The notes under the pieces were generated by a model. That model worked only from the letters and a program-made list of their open reading frames with translations. It had not been told where the DNA came from and searched no databases. Below are positions 50,637 through 60,225 of a stretch of 64,000 nucleotides of DNA, piece by piece. A program made the position numbers and the translations under genes. The DNA comes from Dryocola sp051297175 (GTDB lineage: Bacteria > Pseudomonadota > Gammaproteobacteria > Enterobacterales > Enterobacteriaceae), in assembly GCF_051297175.1 (NCBI RefSeq), contig NZ_JBINNY010000001.1:806001-870000 (forward strand), read 5' to 3'. How positions within the stretch are numbered: position 1 is the stretch's first letter; every line of letters starts with the position of its first letter.

Positions 50637-51623
50637 TTAACTCTCTTCCAGTGAATAAGGCAGCGGCTCAATAGCCAGTTCGCTGCCGTTGTCTTCCCGC
50701 ACGCGGAAAACGCTGTCCGGCTCCAGATCGTTATTCATGACGGCCTGAATCAGCACGCGGCCGTCGTCGAGGAGGCTTGCGGCAAGCACTGTGCCGGTAC
50801 GACGCCAGTTGTCGCCCATTTTCATCTCGAGATCTTCGCCTGCTTCCGGCACACGGGAAGCGCTGCCTGCCAGATACCACAGCGCGCGTTTGTTAGCGCC
50901 GCGAAACTTCGCTCGCGCCACCATTTCCTGGCCGGTGTAACAGCCTTTTTTGAAACTAATGCCGCCCAGCGCCTGCAGGTTTGTCGCCTGCGGGATAAAC
51001 TGCGCGCTGTTCGGGGTGTCAATGACCGGCAGCCCGCCTTCGATATCCAGCGCCAGCCACTGCTGGCTGTCGTTAAGCTGGGCTTCGCCGCGCAGTTTTT
51101 CAGCCAGCATTTGGGCCGTGGCGGCGTCCGTCACCAGCAGGAAACGCTCGGCTGGCAGGTTGAACCACAGCAGGCTGGTGGCACCGTCCTGGACAACGGG
51201 ATTTGCTTCATCCGGCAGGGCGGTGAACAGGTTCGCAAGCGCTGCGCGAGCCTGGAAACCAGCAACGCCCAGCAGAACGCTTTCGCTGTCCGGCGTCATG
51301 GTCACTTTTGAGAACACCGCATACTTTTTCAGTTCGGTCAGCTGCGCTTCAAAGAGGTTGCGACGTTCAATAAAGGCATAGCCTTCGCCGCGATGGAACA
51401 GACGCAGGTTGCTCCACATCTTGCCTTTCGCGTCGCAGTGGGCGCAGAGCAGATGTTGGTTCGGTCCCAGTTGCGCTACGTCCGCAGTGACCTGCCCCTG
51501 GAGATACTTTTCAGCGTCCGCGCCGGTGACGTTCACCAGCGCCCAGTCATCAAGAGTCATCAGCGTCAGCGGCAGGCGGGCTGCGGCGGTAGGCTGACGA
51601 GGAGGAAACGGATTGAAAGCCAT
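50637..51623 (-). CDS. ygfZ: Folate-binding protein YgfZ, iron-sulfur cluster repair
   Basis: A 328-aa tetrahydrofolate-binding protein of the GcvT fold that supports repair and assembly of certain 4Fe-4S enzymes such as MiaB. The signature motif KGCYTGQEMVARAKFRG is intact near residue 226, including the conserved Cys. The start at 51623 (MAFNPFPPRQP) fits E. coli YgfZ (326 aa); the longer frame begins with TTG and adds 20 residues. It is divergent from sdhE. Confidence 0.95.
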   Translation of the reverse strand: MAFNPFPPRQPTAAARLPLTLMTLDDWALVNVTGADAEKYLQGQVTADVAQLGPNQHLLCAHCDAKGKMWSNLRLFHRGEGYAFIERRNLFEAQLTELKKYAVFSKVTMTPDSESVLLGVAGFQARAALANLFTALPDEANPVVQDGATSLLWFNLPAERFLLVTDAATAQMLAEKLRGEAQLNDSQQWLALDIEGGLPVIDTPNSAQFIPQATNLQALGGISFKKGCYTGQEMVARAKFRGANKRALWYLAGSASRVPEAGEDLEMKMGDNWRRTGTVLAASLLDDGRVLIQAVMNNDLEPDSVFRVREDNGSELAIEPLPYSLEES

Positions 51624-51869
51624 ATATTGTCCCGGGTTATGCAACAGAGGTATGGCGTCAATGGTAAAAGAGCCACCCGCCAATGCAAGCAGTTTGATGG
51701 CGCGATTTGTGCCGCTTCGAGTTCTCTCGCAGCAAAAATGTAACGATGCGGCTTTGCAGCGATTTCTGCCGAGAAACTACTCAGAAAGCAACATTCAGTT
51801 AATACGCGCGGTGAAAACACGTTACACTAACACACGTACCTCACACGTCAGTTAAGCAGGAAAGAGCAC

Positions 51870-52136
51870 ATGGATATCAATAACAAAGCCCGAATTCACT
51901 GGGCGTGCCGCCGTGGAATGCGCGAGCTCGATATTTCGATTATGCCGTTCTTTGAATATGAATATGACACCCTGAGCGACGCGGATAAGCAGCTCTTTAT
52001 CCGTTTACTGGAATGCGACGATCCCGACCTCTTTAACTGGTTGATGAATCACGGCGCTCCGGCAGACGTTGAACTGCAGCGTATGGTGAAGCTCATCCAA
52101 ACACGGAATAGAGAACGTGGTCCTGTGGCAATCTGA
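51870..52136 (+). CDS. sdhE: FAD assembly factor SdhE (YgfY)
   Basis: An 88-aa cytosolic protein needed for covalent FAD attachment to succinate dehydrogenase and fumarate reductase. The essential RGMRE motif lies in CRRGMRELDISIMPFF (residues 14-29). The length equals that of the E. coli protein. It overlaps the cptA start by 20 bases, the conserved sdhE-ygfX pair. Confidence 0.96.
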   Translation: MDINNKARIHWACRRGMRELDISIMPFFEYEYDTLSDADKQLFIRLLECDDPDLFNWLMNHGAPADVELQRMVKLIQTRNRERGPVAI

Positions 52137-52539
52137 TCTTCGCGTCTCCTGGCGGGCGCAGTGGCTTTCGCTGTTAGCCCACGGGCTGCTGGCGCTGTTT
52201 GTGCTGCTTTTACCCTGGCCGATGAGCTATACGCTTATCTGGATGTTTTTACTTTCTCTGGTGGTTTTCGACAGCGTGCGCAGCCAGCGCCGCATTCACG
52301 CAACGCAAGGTGAAATCAAACTGCTGACCGATTACCGCCTGAAATGGCAGGATAAAGAGTGGGAAATCGTAGGCACGCCGTGGATGCTGCGCACCGGCAT
52401 GATGTTACGCATTCGCCAGACGCGCAAAACCCGCTGCCAGCATTTGTGGCTGGCAGCCGACAGTATGGATATTGGAGAGTGGCGTGATTTGCGCCGCCTG
52501 ATGCTACAGCAGCAGGCAAGCGGCAGCGGGCAAGCCTGA
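52117..52539 (+). CDS. cptA: Membrane protein CptA (YgfX)
   Basis: A 140-aa protein with two closely spaced N-terminal membrane segments (WLSLLAHGLLALFVLLLPWP and YTLIWMFLLSLVVF) and a basic cytosolic tail. It starts with GTG at 52117 inside the end of sdhE. E. coli YgfX (135 aa) was described as a toxin-like inhibitor of FtsZ and MreB paired with SdhE, although the sdhE product is better known for flavinylation. The toxin role is debated. Confidence 0.92.
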   Translation: MVLWQSDLRVSWRAQWLSLLAHGLLALFVLLLPWPMSYTLIWMFLLSLVVFDSVRSQRRIHATQGEIKLLTDYRLKWQDKEWEIVGTPWMLRTGMMLRIRQTRKTRCQHLWLAADSMDIGEWRDLRRLMLQQQASGSGQA

Positions 52540-52546
52540 GCCTACG

Positions 52547-53068
52547 TCAGACGAACTTCTCGGCCATTTCACCCAGAATCTGTTCGCACCAGTTTTGAAT
52601 GCGTTCGTCGCTTAAATCGTACTGGTTGGTTTCATCCAGTGCGAGGCCAACAAACAGTTGTCCATCGGCGATAATCGGTTTCTGGCTGGTAAATTCATAG
52701 CCTTCGGTTGGCCAATAACCGATAAACTGCGCGCCGCGCGGGGCCAGTTTGTCGTGCAGCATACCCAGCGCGTCGAGGAACCATTCGCCGTAGCCAAGCT
52801 GGTCACCCATGCCGTAAAGGGCCACGAGTTTGCCTTCCAGGTTCAGGTTATCCAACTGGTCCCAGATGGCCTCCCAGTCTTCCTGCAGCTCGCCGAAATC
52901 CCAGGTTGGGATGCCGAGGATCAGCACATCGTACTGTTCCATTTGCGCGGGGGAGTCATCCTTCAGATTGTGCAGCGTCACCAGCTCCGGGCCGATGATG
53001 TCACGAATCTTCTCGGCAGCCATTTCGGTGTAGCAGGTGCTGGAGCCATAAAAAAGCCCAATGTTCAT
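52547..53068 (-). CDS. fldB: Flavodoxin FldB
   Basis: A 173-aa FMN electron carrier. The phosphate-binding loop is FYGSSTCYTEMAAEKI (residues 6-21), the first isoalloxazine-contacting loop is GIPTWDFGELQEDWE (near residue 55), and the second is ALYGMGDQLGYGEWF (near residue 93). The length matches E. coli FldB, and the position next to xerD is conserved. In E. coli it belongs to the SoxRS regulon; I could not fix a SoxS box here. Confidence 0.95.
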   Translation of the reverse strand: MNIGLFYGSSTCYTEMAAEKIRDIIGPELVTLHNLKDDSPAQMEQYDVLILGIPTWDFGELQEDWEAIWDQLDNLNLEGKLVALYGMGDQLGYGEWFLDALGMLHDKLAPRGAQFIGYWPTEGYEFTSQKPIIADGQLFVGLALDETNQYDLSDERIQNWCEQILGEMAEKFV

Positions 53069-53167
53069 AGCGATAACAACTCATTTAATAACGTGCAGGC
53101 GGCAAGTGTACCAGATCCCATTGTGCATCATGCATAATGGACACAATTGAGCAAAAGAGAGGCTTCA

Positions 53168-54064
53168 GTGGAACAGGATCTCGCCCGTATAGAACAATTT
53201 CTTGATGCACTTTGGCTCGAAAAGAATCTGGCTGAGAACACGCTGACTTCCTACCGCCGCGATCTGAAAATGGTTGTGGAATGGCTGGACCGCCACGGTC
53301 TGACGTTGCTTAACGTGCAGGCGGGCGATCTGCAGTCGCTGTTTGCCGAGCGGCTGGAAGGGGGCTACAAAGCGACAAGCTCCGCCCGCATGCTGAGCGC
53401 TATCCGACGCTTATTTCAGTATCTTTATCGTGAAAAAGCCCGTGACGACGACCCGAGCGCTTTGCTTTCGTCGCCTAAGCTACCGCAGCGTTTGCCAAAA
53501 GATCTCAGCGAAGCGCAGGTTGACCGGCTGCTGCAGGCACCCTGTCTCGACCAGCCTATCGAGTTACGCGACAAAGCGATGCTCGAATTGCTGTATGCTA
53601 CCGGGCTGCGCGTGTCTGAACTGGTGGGCCTGTCGATGAGCGACATCAGCCTGCGTCAGGGCGTAGTGCGGGTGATCGGTAAAGGCAACAAAGAGCGTCT
53701 GGTGCCGCTGGGCGAAGAGGCGGTGTACTGGCTGGAAAACTATCTTGAGCATGGCCGCCCCTGGCTGCTGAACGGGCAGTCTATCGACGTGTTATTCCCC
53801 AGCCAGCGCGCGCAGCAGATGACCCGGCAGACGTTCTGGCACCGCATTAAGCACTATGCTGTGATTGCGGGAATCGACGGTGAAAAGCTGTCACCCCACG
53901 TGCTGCGCCATGCTTTTGCCACGCACCTGCTGAACCACGGCGCGGATTTGCGTGTCGTACAGATGCTCCTTGGACACAGCGATTTGTCCACCACACAAAT
54001 TTATACACATGTAGCGACCGAACGATTGCGTCAGCTGCATCAACAGCACCACCCCCGAGCGTGA
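53168..54064 (+). CDS. xerD: Site-specific tyrosine recombinase XerD
   Basis: A 298-aa recombinase that, with XerC and FtsK, resolves chromosome dimers at dif. The GTG at 53168 (VEQDLARIEQFLDALWLEK) gives the E. coli length and has GAGAGG ahead; a TTG-started extension from 53147 is less likely. Catalytic residues are all visible: Arg in YATGLRVSEL, Lys in GKGNKERLVPLG, His and Arg in SPHVLRHAFATHLL, His in LLGHSDLSTTQ and the Tyr in IYTHV. dsbC and recJ follow. Confidence 0.97.
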   Translation: MEQDLARIEQFLDALWLEKNLAENTLTSYRRDLKMVVEWLDRHGLTLLNVQAGDLQSLFAERLEGGYKATSSARMLSAIRRLFQYLYREKARDDDPSALLSSPKLPQRLPKDLSEAQVDRLLQAPCLDQPIELRDKAMLELLYATGLRVSELVGLSMSDISLRQGVVRVIGKGNKERLVPLGEEAVYWLENYLEHGRPWLLNGQSIDVLFPSQRAQQMTRQTFWHRIKHYAVIAGIDGEKLSPHVLRHAFATHLLNHGADLRVVQMLLGHSDLSTTQIYTHVATERLRQLHQQHHPRA

Positions 54065-54087
54065 GTGCCGAAGACAAAGGAAGAATC

Positions 54088-54807
54088 ATGAAAAAAGGTA
54101 TTTTATTGCTCTCGTTGCTGGCTGCCTCCGTGACCGGTTTTGCGCATGCTGACGACGCGGCAATCAAACAATCCCTGGCGAAGCTGGGCGTGCAGAACGC
54201 GGATATCCAGTCTGCGCCGGTTGCCGGAATGAAAACCGTGTTGACCGACAGCGGCGTGCTGTACGTGACGGAAGACGGCAAGCACATCATTCAAGGCCCG
54301 ATGTATGACGTCAGCGGCGCGCAGCCGGTGAACGTGACCAACCAGCTGCTGATCGGCAAGCTGAACGCGCTTGAAAAAGAGATGATTGTCTACAAAGCGC
54401 CGCAGGAAAAACACGTCATCACCGTCTTTACCGACATCACCTGCGGCTACTGCCACAAGCTGCACGAAGAGATGAAAGACTACAACGCGCTGGGTATTAC
54501 CGTACGCTACCTGGCGTTCCCTCGTCAGGGGCTGCAAAGCCAGGCTGAGAGCGACATGAAGTCCATCTGGTGTGCTAAAGATCGCAACAAAGCTTTCGAT
54601 GCCGCAATGAAGGGTGACGCGGTGCCGTCTGCGAGCTGTGCGACTAACATCGCTAACCATTACAACCTCGGCGTGCAGTTTGGCGTGCAGGGTACACCGG
54701 CTATCGTGCTAAGCAACGGCACCGTGATCCCGGGTTACCAGGGGCCTAAAGAGATGAAACAAATGCTGGATGCGCATCAGCAGCTGAGCAAAGCAAGTGG
54801 TCAATAA
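54088..54807 (+). CDS. dsbC: Protein disulfide isomerase DsbC
   Basis: A 239-aa periplasmic isomerase that reshuffles wrong disulfide bonds and is kept reduced by DsbD. The signal peptide ends at AHA (about residue 21), the N-terminal dimerisation domain follows, and the thioredoxin-fold active site is C119-G-Y-C122 in TDITCGYCHKLHEEM. A second, structural Cys pair lies in SIWCAKD and SASCATN. The cis-Pro loop is QGTPAIVLSNG. It is 23 bases after xerD and 3 bases before recJ. Confidence 0.97.
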   Translation: MKKGILLLSLLAASVTGFAHADDAAIKQSLAKLGVQNADIQSAPVAGMKTVLTDSGVLYVTEDGKHIIQGPMYDVSGAQPVNVTNQLLIGKLNALEKEMIVYKAPQEKHVITVFTDITCGYCHKLHEEMKDYNALGITVRYLAFPRQGLQSQAESDMKSIWCAKDRNKAFDAAMKGDAVPSASCATNIANHYNLGVQFGVQGTPAIVLSNGTVIPGYQGPKEMKQMLDAHQQLSKASGQ

Positions 54808-54810
54808 CGG

Positions 54811-56544
54811 GTGAAACAGCAAACGCAGCTTCGCCGCCGGGTCGTGGATGACACGGTGGTCTTACCGGCGGGCTTACCCCCGCTGTTAAAGCGCCTCTAC
54901 GCCAGTCGCGGAGTGCGTGGTGAACAGGATCTGGAACGCAGCGTGAAGGGCATGCTGCCCTGGCAGCAGCTCAACGGCATGGATAAAGCCGTCGAGATCC
55001 TGCACGGCGCTTTTCGTGAAGGGTTACGCATTATTGTTGTCGGCGATTTTGATGCCGACGGCGCGACCAGCACCGCGCTGAGCGTGTTGGCCTTACGCAG
55101 CCTCGGCGGTGCGAACGTCGGCTATCTGGTGCCAAACCGCTTTGAAGACGGCTACGGTTTAAGCCCGGAAGTAGTCGATCAGGCCAACGCGCGCGGCGCG
55201 CAGCTCATTCTCACCGTGGATAACGGCATTTCGTCGCATACCGGCGTGGAACGCGCGCACGAGCTGGGCATTCCGGTGATCGTGACCGATCACCACCTGC
55301 CGGGCCCGGAGCTTCCGGCAGCCGAGGCGATAATTAACCCGAACCTGGTTGACTGCGAGTTCCCGTCCAAATCGCTTGCGGGCGTGGGCGTGGCCTTTTA
55401 CCTGATGCTTGCCCTGCGCGCGCATCTGCGCGACTGCGGCTGGTTTGAACAGCAGGGCCTGGCAATTCCCAATCTGGCGGAGCTGCTGGATCTTGTCGCA
55501 CTAGGCACGGTGGCAGACGTTGTTCCCCTCGATCCCAATAACCGAATTCTTACCTGGCAAGGCCTGAGCCGGATTCGCGCACGTAAGTGCCGTCCGGGGA
55601 TTCTTGCGCTGCTGGAAGTCGCCAACCGCGAGCCGCACAAGCTGGCGGCAAGCGACCTGGGCTTCGCGCTTGGTCCGCGTCTGAACGCCGCGGGCAGGCT
55701 GGACGATATGTCCGTCGGCGTGGCGCTGCTGCTGAGCGAAAATATCGGCGAAGCGCGCATGCTGGCAAACGAGCTTGATGCGCTAAACCAGACGCGCAAA
55801 GAGATTGAGCAGGGCATGCAGGTTGAAGCGCTGAGCCTGTGTGATGCGCTGGAACGCAGCAACGACGCCTTGCCCTACGGCCTCGCGATGTACCATCCCG
55901 AATGGCACCAGGGCGTAGTCGGCATCCTCGCCTCGCGCATTAAAGAGCGTTTCAACAGGCCGGTTATCGCCTTCGCTCCCGCCGGTGACGGCACGCTTAA
56001 AGGTTCCGGGCGTTCGATTCAGGGCCTGCATATGCGCGATGCGCTGGAAAGGCTTGATACCCTGCATCCGGGCCTGATGCTCAAGTTTGGCGGCCACGCT
56101 ATGGCGGCAGGGCTTTCGCTTGAAGAAGCGCGCTTTGAAGAGTTCCGCCAGCGCTTTGGCGACCTGGTGGGCGAATGGCTCGACCCGGCGCTGCTGCAGG
56201 GTGAAATTTGGTCAGACGGCGCGCTGGCTCCCCAAGAGATGACGCTGGAAGTCGCCGAAATGCTGCGTGACGCGGGGCCGTGGGGGCAAATGTTCCCGGA
56301 ACCGCTGTTTGACGGCAAATTCCGCCTGCTGCAACAGCGGCTGGTGGGCGAGCGTCATCTTAAGGTGATGGTTGAACCCTTAGGCGGCGGCCCGCTGCTG
56401 GACGGCATCGCGTTTAACGTTGACACCACCCGCTGGCCGGACAACGGCGTGCGTGAAGTCGAACTGGCTTTCAAGCTGGATGTTAACGAGTTTCGCGGCA
56501 ACCGCAGCGTGCAGCTTTTGATCGATCATATTTGGCCAATATAG
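54811..56544 (+). CDS. recJ: Single-stranded-DNA-specific exonuclease RecJ
   Basis: A 577-aa 5'-3' exonuclease of the DHH family, used in recombination and mismatch repair; the length equals that of the E. coli enzyme. It begins with GTG at 54811, three bases after dsbC. Metal-binding motifs are VVGDFDADGATSTAL (near residue 78), TVDNGISSH, VTDHHLPGPE (DHH, near residue 159) and the DHHA1 region with GSGRSIQGLHMRDAL and KFGGHAMAAGLSLE. The low translation signal of a GTG start fits its low cellular level. Confidence 0.97.
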   Translation: MKQQTQLRRRVVDDTVVLPAGLPPLLKRLYASRGVRGEQDLERSVKGMLPWQQLNGMDKAVEILHGAFREGLRIIVVGDFDADGATSTALSVLALRSLGGANVGYLVPNRFEDGYGLSPEVVDQANARGAQLILTVDNGISSHTGVERAHELGIPVIVTDHHLPGPELPAAEAIINPNLVDCEFPSKSLAGVGVAFYLMLALRAHLRDCGWFEQQGLAIPNLAELLDLVALGTVADVVPLDPNNRILTWQGLSRIRARKCRPGILALLEVANREPHKLAASDLGFALGPRLNAAGRLDDMSVGVALLLSENIGEARMLANELDALNQTRKEIEQGMQVEALSLCDALERSNDALPYGLAMYHPEWHQGVVGILASRIKERFNRPVIAFAPAGDGTLKGSGRSIQGLHMRDALERLDTLHPGLMLKFGGHAMAAGLSLEEARFEEFRQRFGDLVGEWLDPALLQGEIWSDGALAPQEMTLEVAEMLRDAGPWGQMFPEPLFDGKFRLLQQRLVGERHLKVMVEPLGGGPLLDGIAFNVDTTRWPDNGVREVELAFKLDVNEFRGNRSVQLLIDHIWPI

Positions 56545-56674
56545 CCTGCGTTCTGCAACGCCAATTACCTGGCTATATAAAGCCAGCGAACGCTATAAAA
56601 TGCGGCACAATTCCGGTAAACTTTCCGGTTTATGACCGCATTTTCGTCTTAGTCCCCAACATAAGATATTACAC

Positions 56675-57773
56675 ATGTTTGAAATTAACCCGGTAAAAAA
56701 CCGCATCCAGGACCTCACAGAGCGCAGCGACGTTCTTAGGGGGTATCTTTGACTACGATGCCAAGAAAGAGCGCCTGGAAGAAGTAAACGCAGAGCTTGA
56801 ACAGCCTGACGTGTGGAACGAACCTGAACGCGCGCAGGCGCTGGGTAAAGAGCGTTCCGCGCTGGAAGCGATTGTCGAAACATTAGATCAAATGACCCAG
56901 GGGCTGGACGACGTTTCCGGCCTGCTGGAGCTGGCCATTGAAGCCGACGACGAAGAAACCTTCAACGAAGCCGTTGTTGAGTTAGACCAGCTGGAGGCCA
57001 AACTGGCGCAGCTCGAATTCCGTCGTATGTTCTCAGGCGAGTACGACAGCGCCGACTGCTACATCGACATCCAGGCTGGCTCCGGTGGTACCGAAGCGCA
57101 GGACTGGGCAAGCATGCTGATGCGTATGTACCTGCGCTGGGCCGAAGCCCGCGGGTTCAAAACGGAAATCATCGAAGAGTCCGAAGGCGAAGTGGCCGGC
57201 ATCAAGTCCGTCACCATCCGTATTCAGGGCGAATACGCTTTCGGCTGGCTGCGCACGGAAACCGGCGTACACCGCCTGGTGCGTAAGAGCCCGTTCGACT
57301 CCGGCGGCCGTCGCCACACCTCCTTTAGCTCCGCCTTCGTCTATCCAGAAGTGGATGACGACATCGATATCGACATCAACCCGGCAGACCTGCGCATCGA
57401 CGTATACCGTGCGTCCGGCGCGGGTGGTCAGCACGTTAACCGTACAGAATCCGCGGTGCGTATTACCCACATCCCGACCGGGACCGTCACCCAGTGCCAG
57501 AACGACCGTTCGCAGCATAAGAACAAAGATCAGGCCATGAAGCAGATGAAAGCGAAGTTATACGAGCTGGAAATGCAGAAGAAAAATGCTGAGAAGCAGG
57601 CGCTGGAAGATAACAAATCGGATATCGGCTGGGGCAGCCAGATTCGTTCTTACGTCCTTGATGACTCCCGTATCAAAGATCTGCGCACCGGGGTTGAAAC
57701 CCGTAACACGCAGGCGGTACTGGATGGCGATCTGGACAAATTTATCGAAGCAAGTTTGAAAGCAGGGTTATGA
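56675..57773 (+). CDS. prfB: Peptide chain release factor 2, made by programmed +1 frameshift
   Basis: The product is 365 aa, read in two frames: 25 codons from ATG 56675 (MFEINPVKNRIQ...) to an in-frame TGA at 56750-56752, then +1 to continue DYDAKKERLEEVNAELE to 57771-57773. RF2 ends translation at UGA and UAA. The SPF stop-reading motif is in VRKSPFDSGGRRHTSF, and the GGQ motif that triggers hydrolysis is in SGAGGQHVNRTESAV. The frameshift is a conserved feedback loop: low RF2 lets the ribosome slip past UGA. lysS follows after nine bases, as in E. coli. Confidence 0.98.
56738..56753 (+). promoter_or_regulatory. Programmed +1 frameshift site of prfB
   Basis: AGGGGG acts as an internal Shine-Dalgarno sequence three bases upstream of CTT TGA C, the classic slip site where the CTT-reading tRNA moves to TTT. 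The layout is identical to that of E. coli. Confidence 0.97.
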
Positions 57774-57782
57774 GGAACCAAC

Positions 57783-59300
57783 ATGTCTGAACAACAAGCA
57801 CAGGGCACCGAAGCGGCAGTCGATCTTAATAACGAATTGAAATCCCGCCGCGAGAAGCTGGCTGGCCTGCGCGAGCATGGCGTTGCCTTCCCGAACGACT
57901 TCCGTCGCGACCATACCTCAGACCAGCTGCACGCAGACTTTGACGGTAAAGAGAACGAAGAGCTCGAAGACCTCAACATCGAAGTGACCGTTGCTGGCCG
58001 CATGATGACCCGCCGTATCATGGGCAAAGCCTCTTTCGTCACTTTGCAGGACGTTGGCGGCCGCATTCAGCTGTACGTTGCCCGTGACGATCTGCCGGAA
58101 GGCGTCTATAACGAGCAGTTCAAAAAGTGGGATCTGGGCGATATCCTCGGCGCGCGCGGCAAGCTGTTTAAAACCAAAACCGGCGAGCTGTCTATCCACT
58201 GTTCCGAACTGCGCCTGCTGACCAAAGCCCTGCGTCCTCTGCCGGATAAATTCCACGGCCTGCAGGATCAGGAAGCGCGCTACCGCCAGCGTTACCTGGA
58301 TCTGATCTCCAACGACGAATCCCGCAACACCTTTAAGATTCGTTCGCAGATCATGTCCGGCATCCGTAACTTCATGGTTGGCCGCGGCTTTATGGAAGTC
58401 GAAACGCCAATGATGCAGGTTATCCCTGGCGGCGCGTCTGCTCGTCCGTTTATCACTCACCACAACGCGCTGGACATCGACATGTACCTGCGTATCGCGC
58501 CAGAGCTGTATCTGAAGCGCCTGGTGGTGGGGGGCTTCGAGCGCGTCTTCGAAATCAACCGTAACTTCCGTAACGAAGGCATTTCTCCGCGTCACAACCC
58601 AGAGTTCACCATGATGGAACTCTACATGGCGTACGCGGATTACAAAGACCTGATCGAGTTGACCGAATCCCTGTTCCGCACGCTGGCGCACGAAGTGCTG
58701 GGCACCGCGCAGGTGACCTACGGCGAGCAGGTGTTTGACTTCGACCAGCCGTTCGCCAAGCTGACCATGCGTGAAGCCATCAAAAAATACCGCCCGGAAA
58801 CCAACATTGCGGATCTGGACGATATGGCGAAAGCGCTGGAAATCGCCGCCTCTATCGGCATCAAAGTCGAGAAGAGCTGGGGCCTGGGCCGCGTAGTGAC
58901 CGAAATCTTCGAAGAAGTGGCGGAAAGCCATCTGATTCAGCCGACCTTCATCACCGAATACCCGGCAGAAGTTTCTCCGCTGGCGCGTCGTAACGACGAA
59001 AACCCAGAAATCACCGACCGCTTCGAGTTCTTCATCGGCGGCCGTGAAATCGGTAACGGCTTCTCCGAGCTTAACGACGCGGAAGACCAGGCGCAGCGCT
59101 TCGCTGACCAGGTTGCGGCGAAAGACGCGGGTGACGACGAAGCGATGTTCTTCGACGAAGACTACGTGACCGCGCTTGAGCACGGCCTGCCGCCAACCGC
59201 GGGTTTGGGCATCGGTATCGACCGCATGGTGATGCTGTTTACCAACAGCCACACCATCCGTGATGTGATCCTGTTCCCGGCTCTGCGTCCGGTTAAGTAA
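57783..59300 (+). CDS. lysS: Lysyl-tRNA synthetase
   Basis: A 505-aa class II synthetase. The N-terminal OB fold binds the anticodon (VTVAGRMMTRRIMGKASFVTLQD). The catalytic domain shows motif 1 near FMEVETPMMQVIPGGA, motif 2 FEINRNFRNEGISPRHNPEFTMME and motif 3 GLGIGIDRMVMLFTN. The length equals that of E. coli LysS. It is co-transcribed with prfB and ends at a terminator. E. coli has idi next, which is absent here. Confidence 0.98.
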   Translation: MSEQQAQGTEAAVDLNNELKSRREKLAGLREHGVAFPNDFRRDHTSDQLHADFDGKENEELEDLNIEVTVAGRMMTRRIMGKASFVTLQDVGGRIQLYVARDDLPEGVYNEQFKKWDLGDILGARGKLFKTKTGELSIHCSELRLLTKALRPLPDKFHGLQDQEARYRQRYLDLISNDESRNTFKIRSQIMSGIRNFMVGRGFMEVETPMMQVIPGGASARPFITHHNALDIDMYLRIAPELYLKRLVVGGFERVFEINRNFRNEGISPRHNPEFTMMELYMAYADYKDLIELTESLFRTLAHEVLGTAQVTYGEQVFDFDQPFAKLTMREAIKKYRPETNIADLDDMAKALEIAASIGIKVEKSWGLGRVVTEIFEEVAESHLIQPTFITEYPAEVSPLARRNDENPEITDRFEFFIGGREIGNGFSELNDAEDQAQRFADQVAAKDAGDDEAMFFDEDYVTALEHGLPPTAGLGIGIDRMVMLFTNSHTIRDVILFPALRPVK

Positions 59301-59310
59301 GTCAGTCTGA

Positions 59311-59340
59311 GTTCCTCCCTGCGGGGAGGAACTTCTTTAT
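59311..59340 (+). terminator. Terminator of the prfB-lysS operon
   Basis: Arms GTTCCTCCC and GGGAGGAAC around TGCG, followed by TTCTTTATT, ten bases after the lysS stop. Confidence 0.85.
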
Positions 59341-59363
59341 TATCTCCAGTTTCAGAGGTTCGC

Positions 59364-60131
59364 TTGCGCAAGGAAAGCACAGTCAGAAAATGGGCTCCCA
59401 ACGCCATCGTACTGCTCCTGAGCCTGCTTCTCGTTGCGTGCTCATCAAACAAAGCGGGCACTTCTCAGGCCTCCGCAGGCAGCTACAGCGGCTCGGTCTA
59501 CACCGTTAAACGTGGCGACACGCTCTACCGCATCTCGCGCATGACCGGCTCAAGCGTCGGCGAGCTGGCGCGCCTCAACGGCATATCGGCACCCTACACG
59601 CTGGAAATCGGCCAAAAACTGCGGGTTAAAGGCAGCTCCGGCTCATCTTCTAAGAAATCAACCGCCGTTGCGAAAACCTCGAAGCCTCGCTCCTCGTCAA
59701 GCAACGCAAGCGTTGCAAAAGTCGCCGCTCCGCCTGTCGGTTCCCGATGCTGGCGCTGGCCAACCAGCGGCAGGGTCATCGAGCCGTTTTCCAGCAGCGA
59801 CGGCGGCAACAAAGGTATTGATATCGCGGGTTCACGCGGCCAGCCGATTTACGCGTCCGCCGCGGGCACGGTGGTGTACGTGGGCGATCAGCTGCGCGGC
59901 TACGGCAACTTAGTGATGATTAAGCACAGCGAAGACTACATCACCGCCTACGCGCACAATGACACGACGCTTGTGAACAACGGGCAAAAGGTCACGGCAG
60001 GGCAGAAGATTGCCACCATGGGCAGCACCGGCTCAAACTCGGTTAACCTGCATTTCCAGATCCGCTACCGCGCCACGGCGCTTGACCCGCAGCGTTATTT
60101 GCCGCCGCAGGGTAGCAAGCCGTCCTGCTAA
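59364..60131 (+). CDS. actS: Amidase activator lipoprotein ActS (YgeR)
   Basis: A 255-aa outer-membrane lipoprotein with a lipobox LLVACSS (Cys near residue 26), one LysM domain (YTVKRGDTLYRISRMTGSS...IGQKLRV, about residues 46-90), a Ser/Lys-rich linker and a C-terminal LytM domain (GGNKGIDIAGSRGQPIYASAAGTVVYVG). The LytM domain should be catalytically degenerate, as in EnvC and NlpD; in E. coli ActS activates amidases, mainly AmiC, for peptidoglycan cleavage. It starts with TTG at 59364 after AGAGG. In E. coli ygeR also lies near glyU but is separated from lysS by a large block of catabolic genes. Confidence 0.92.
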   Translation: MRKESTVRKWAPNAIVLLLSLLLVACSSNKAGTSQASAGSYSGSVYTVKRGDTLYRISRMTGSSVGELARLNGISAPYTLEIGQKLRVKGSSGSSSKKSTAVAKTSKPRSSSSNASVAKVAAPPVGSRCWRWPTSGRVIEPFSSSDGGNKGIDIAGSRGQPIYASAAGTVVYVGDQLRGYGNLVMIKHSEDYITAYAHNDTTLVNNGQKVTAGQKIATMGSTGSNSVNLHFQIRYRATALDPQRYLPPQGSKPSC

Positions 60132-60225
60132 ATCGCTGACTGCAACCGTTTAAAATACCACCACTTAGCATCGCTGCCTCTTGTCACCTTGCCCCGGAGG
60201 GTTATAATGCCGGGGCTTCCTAAAA

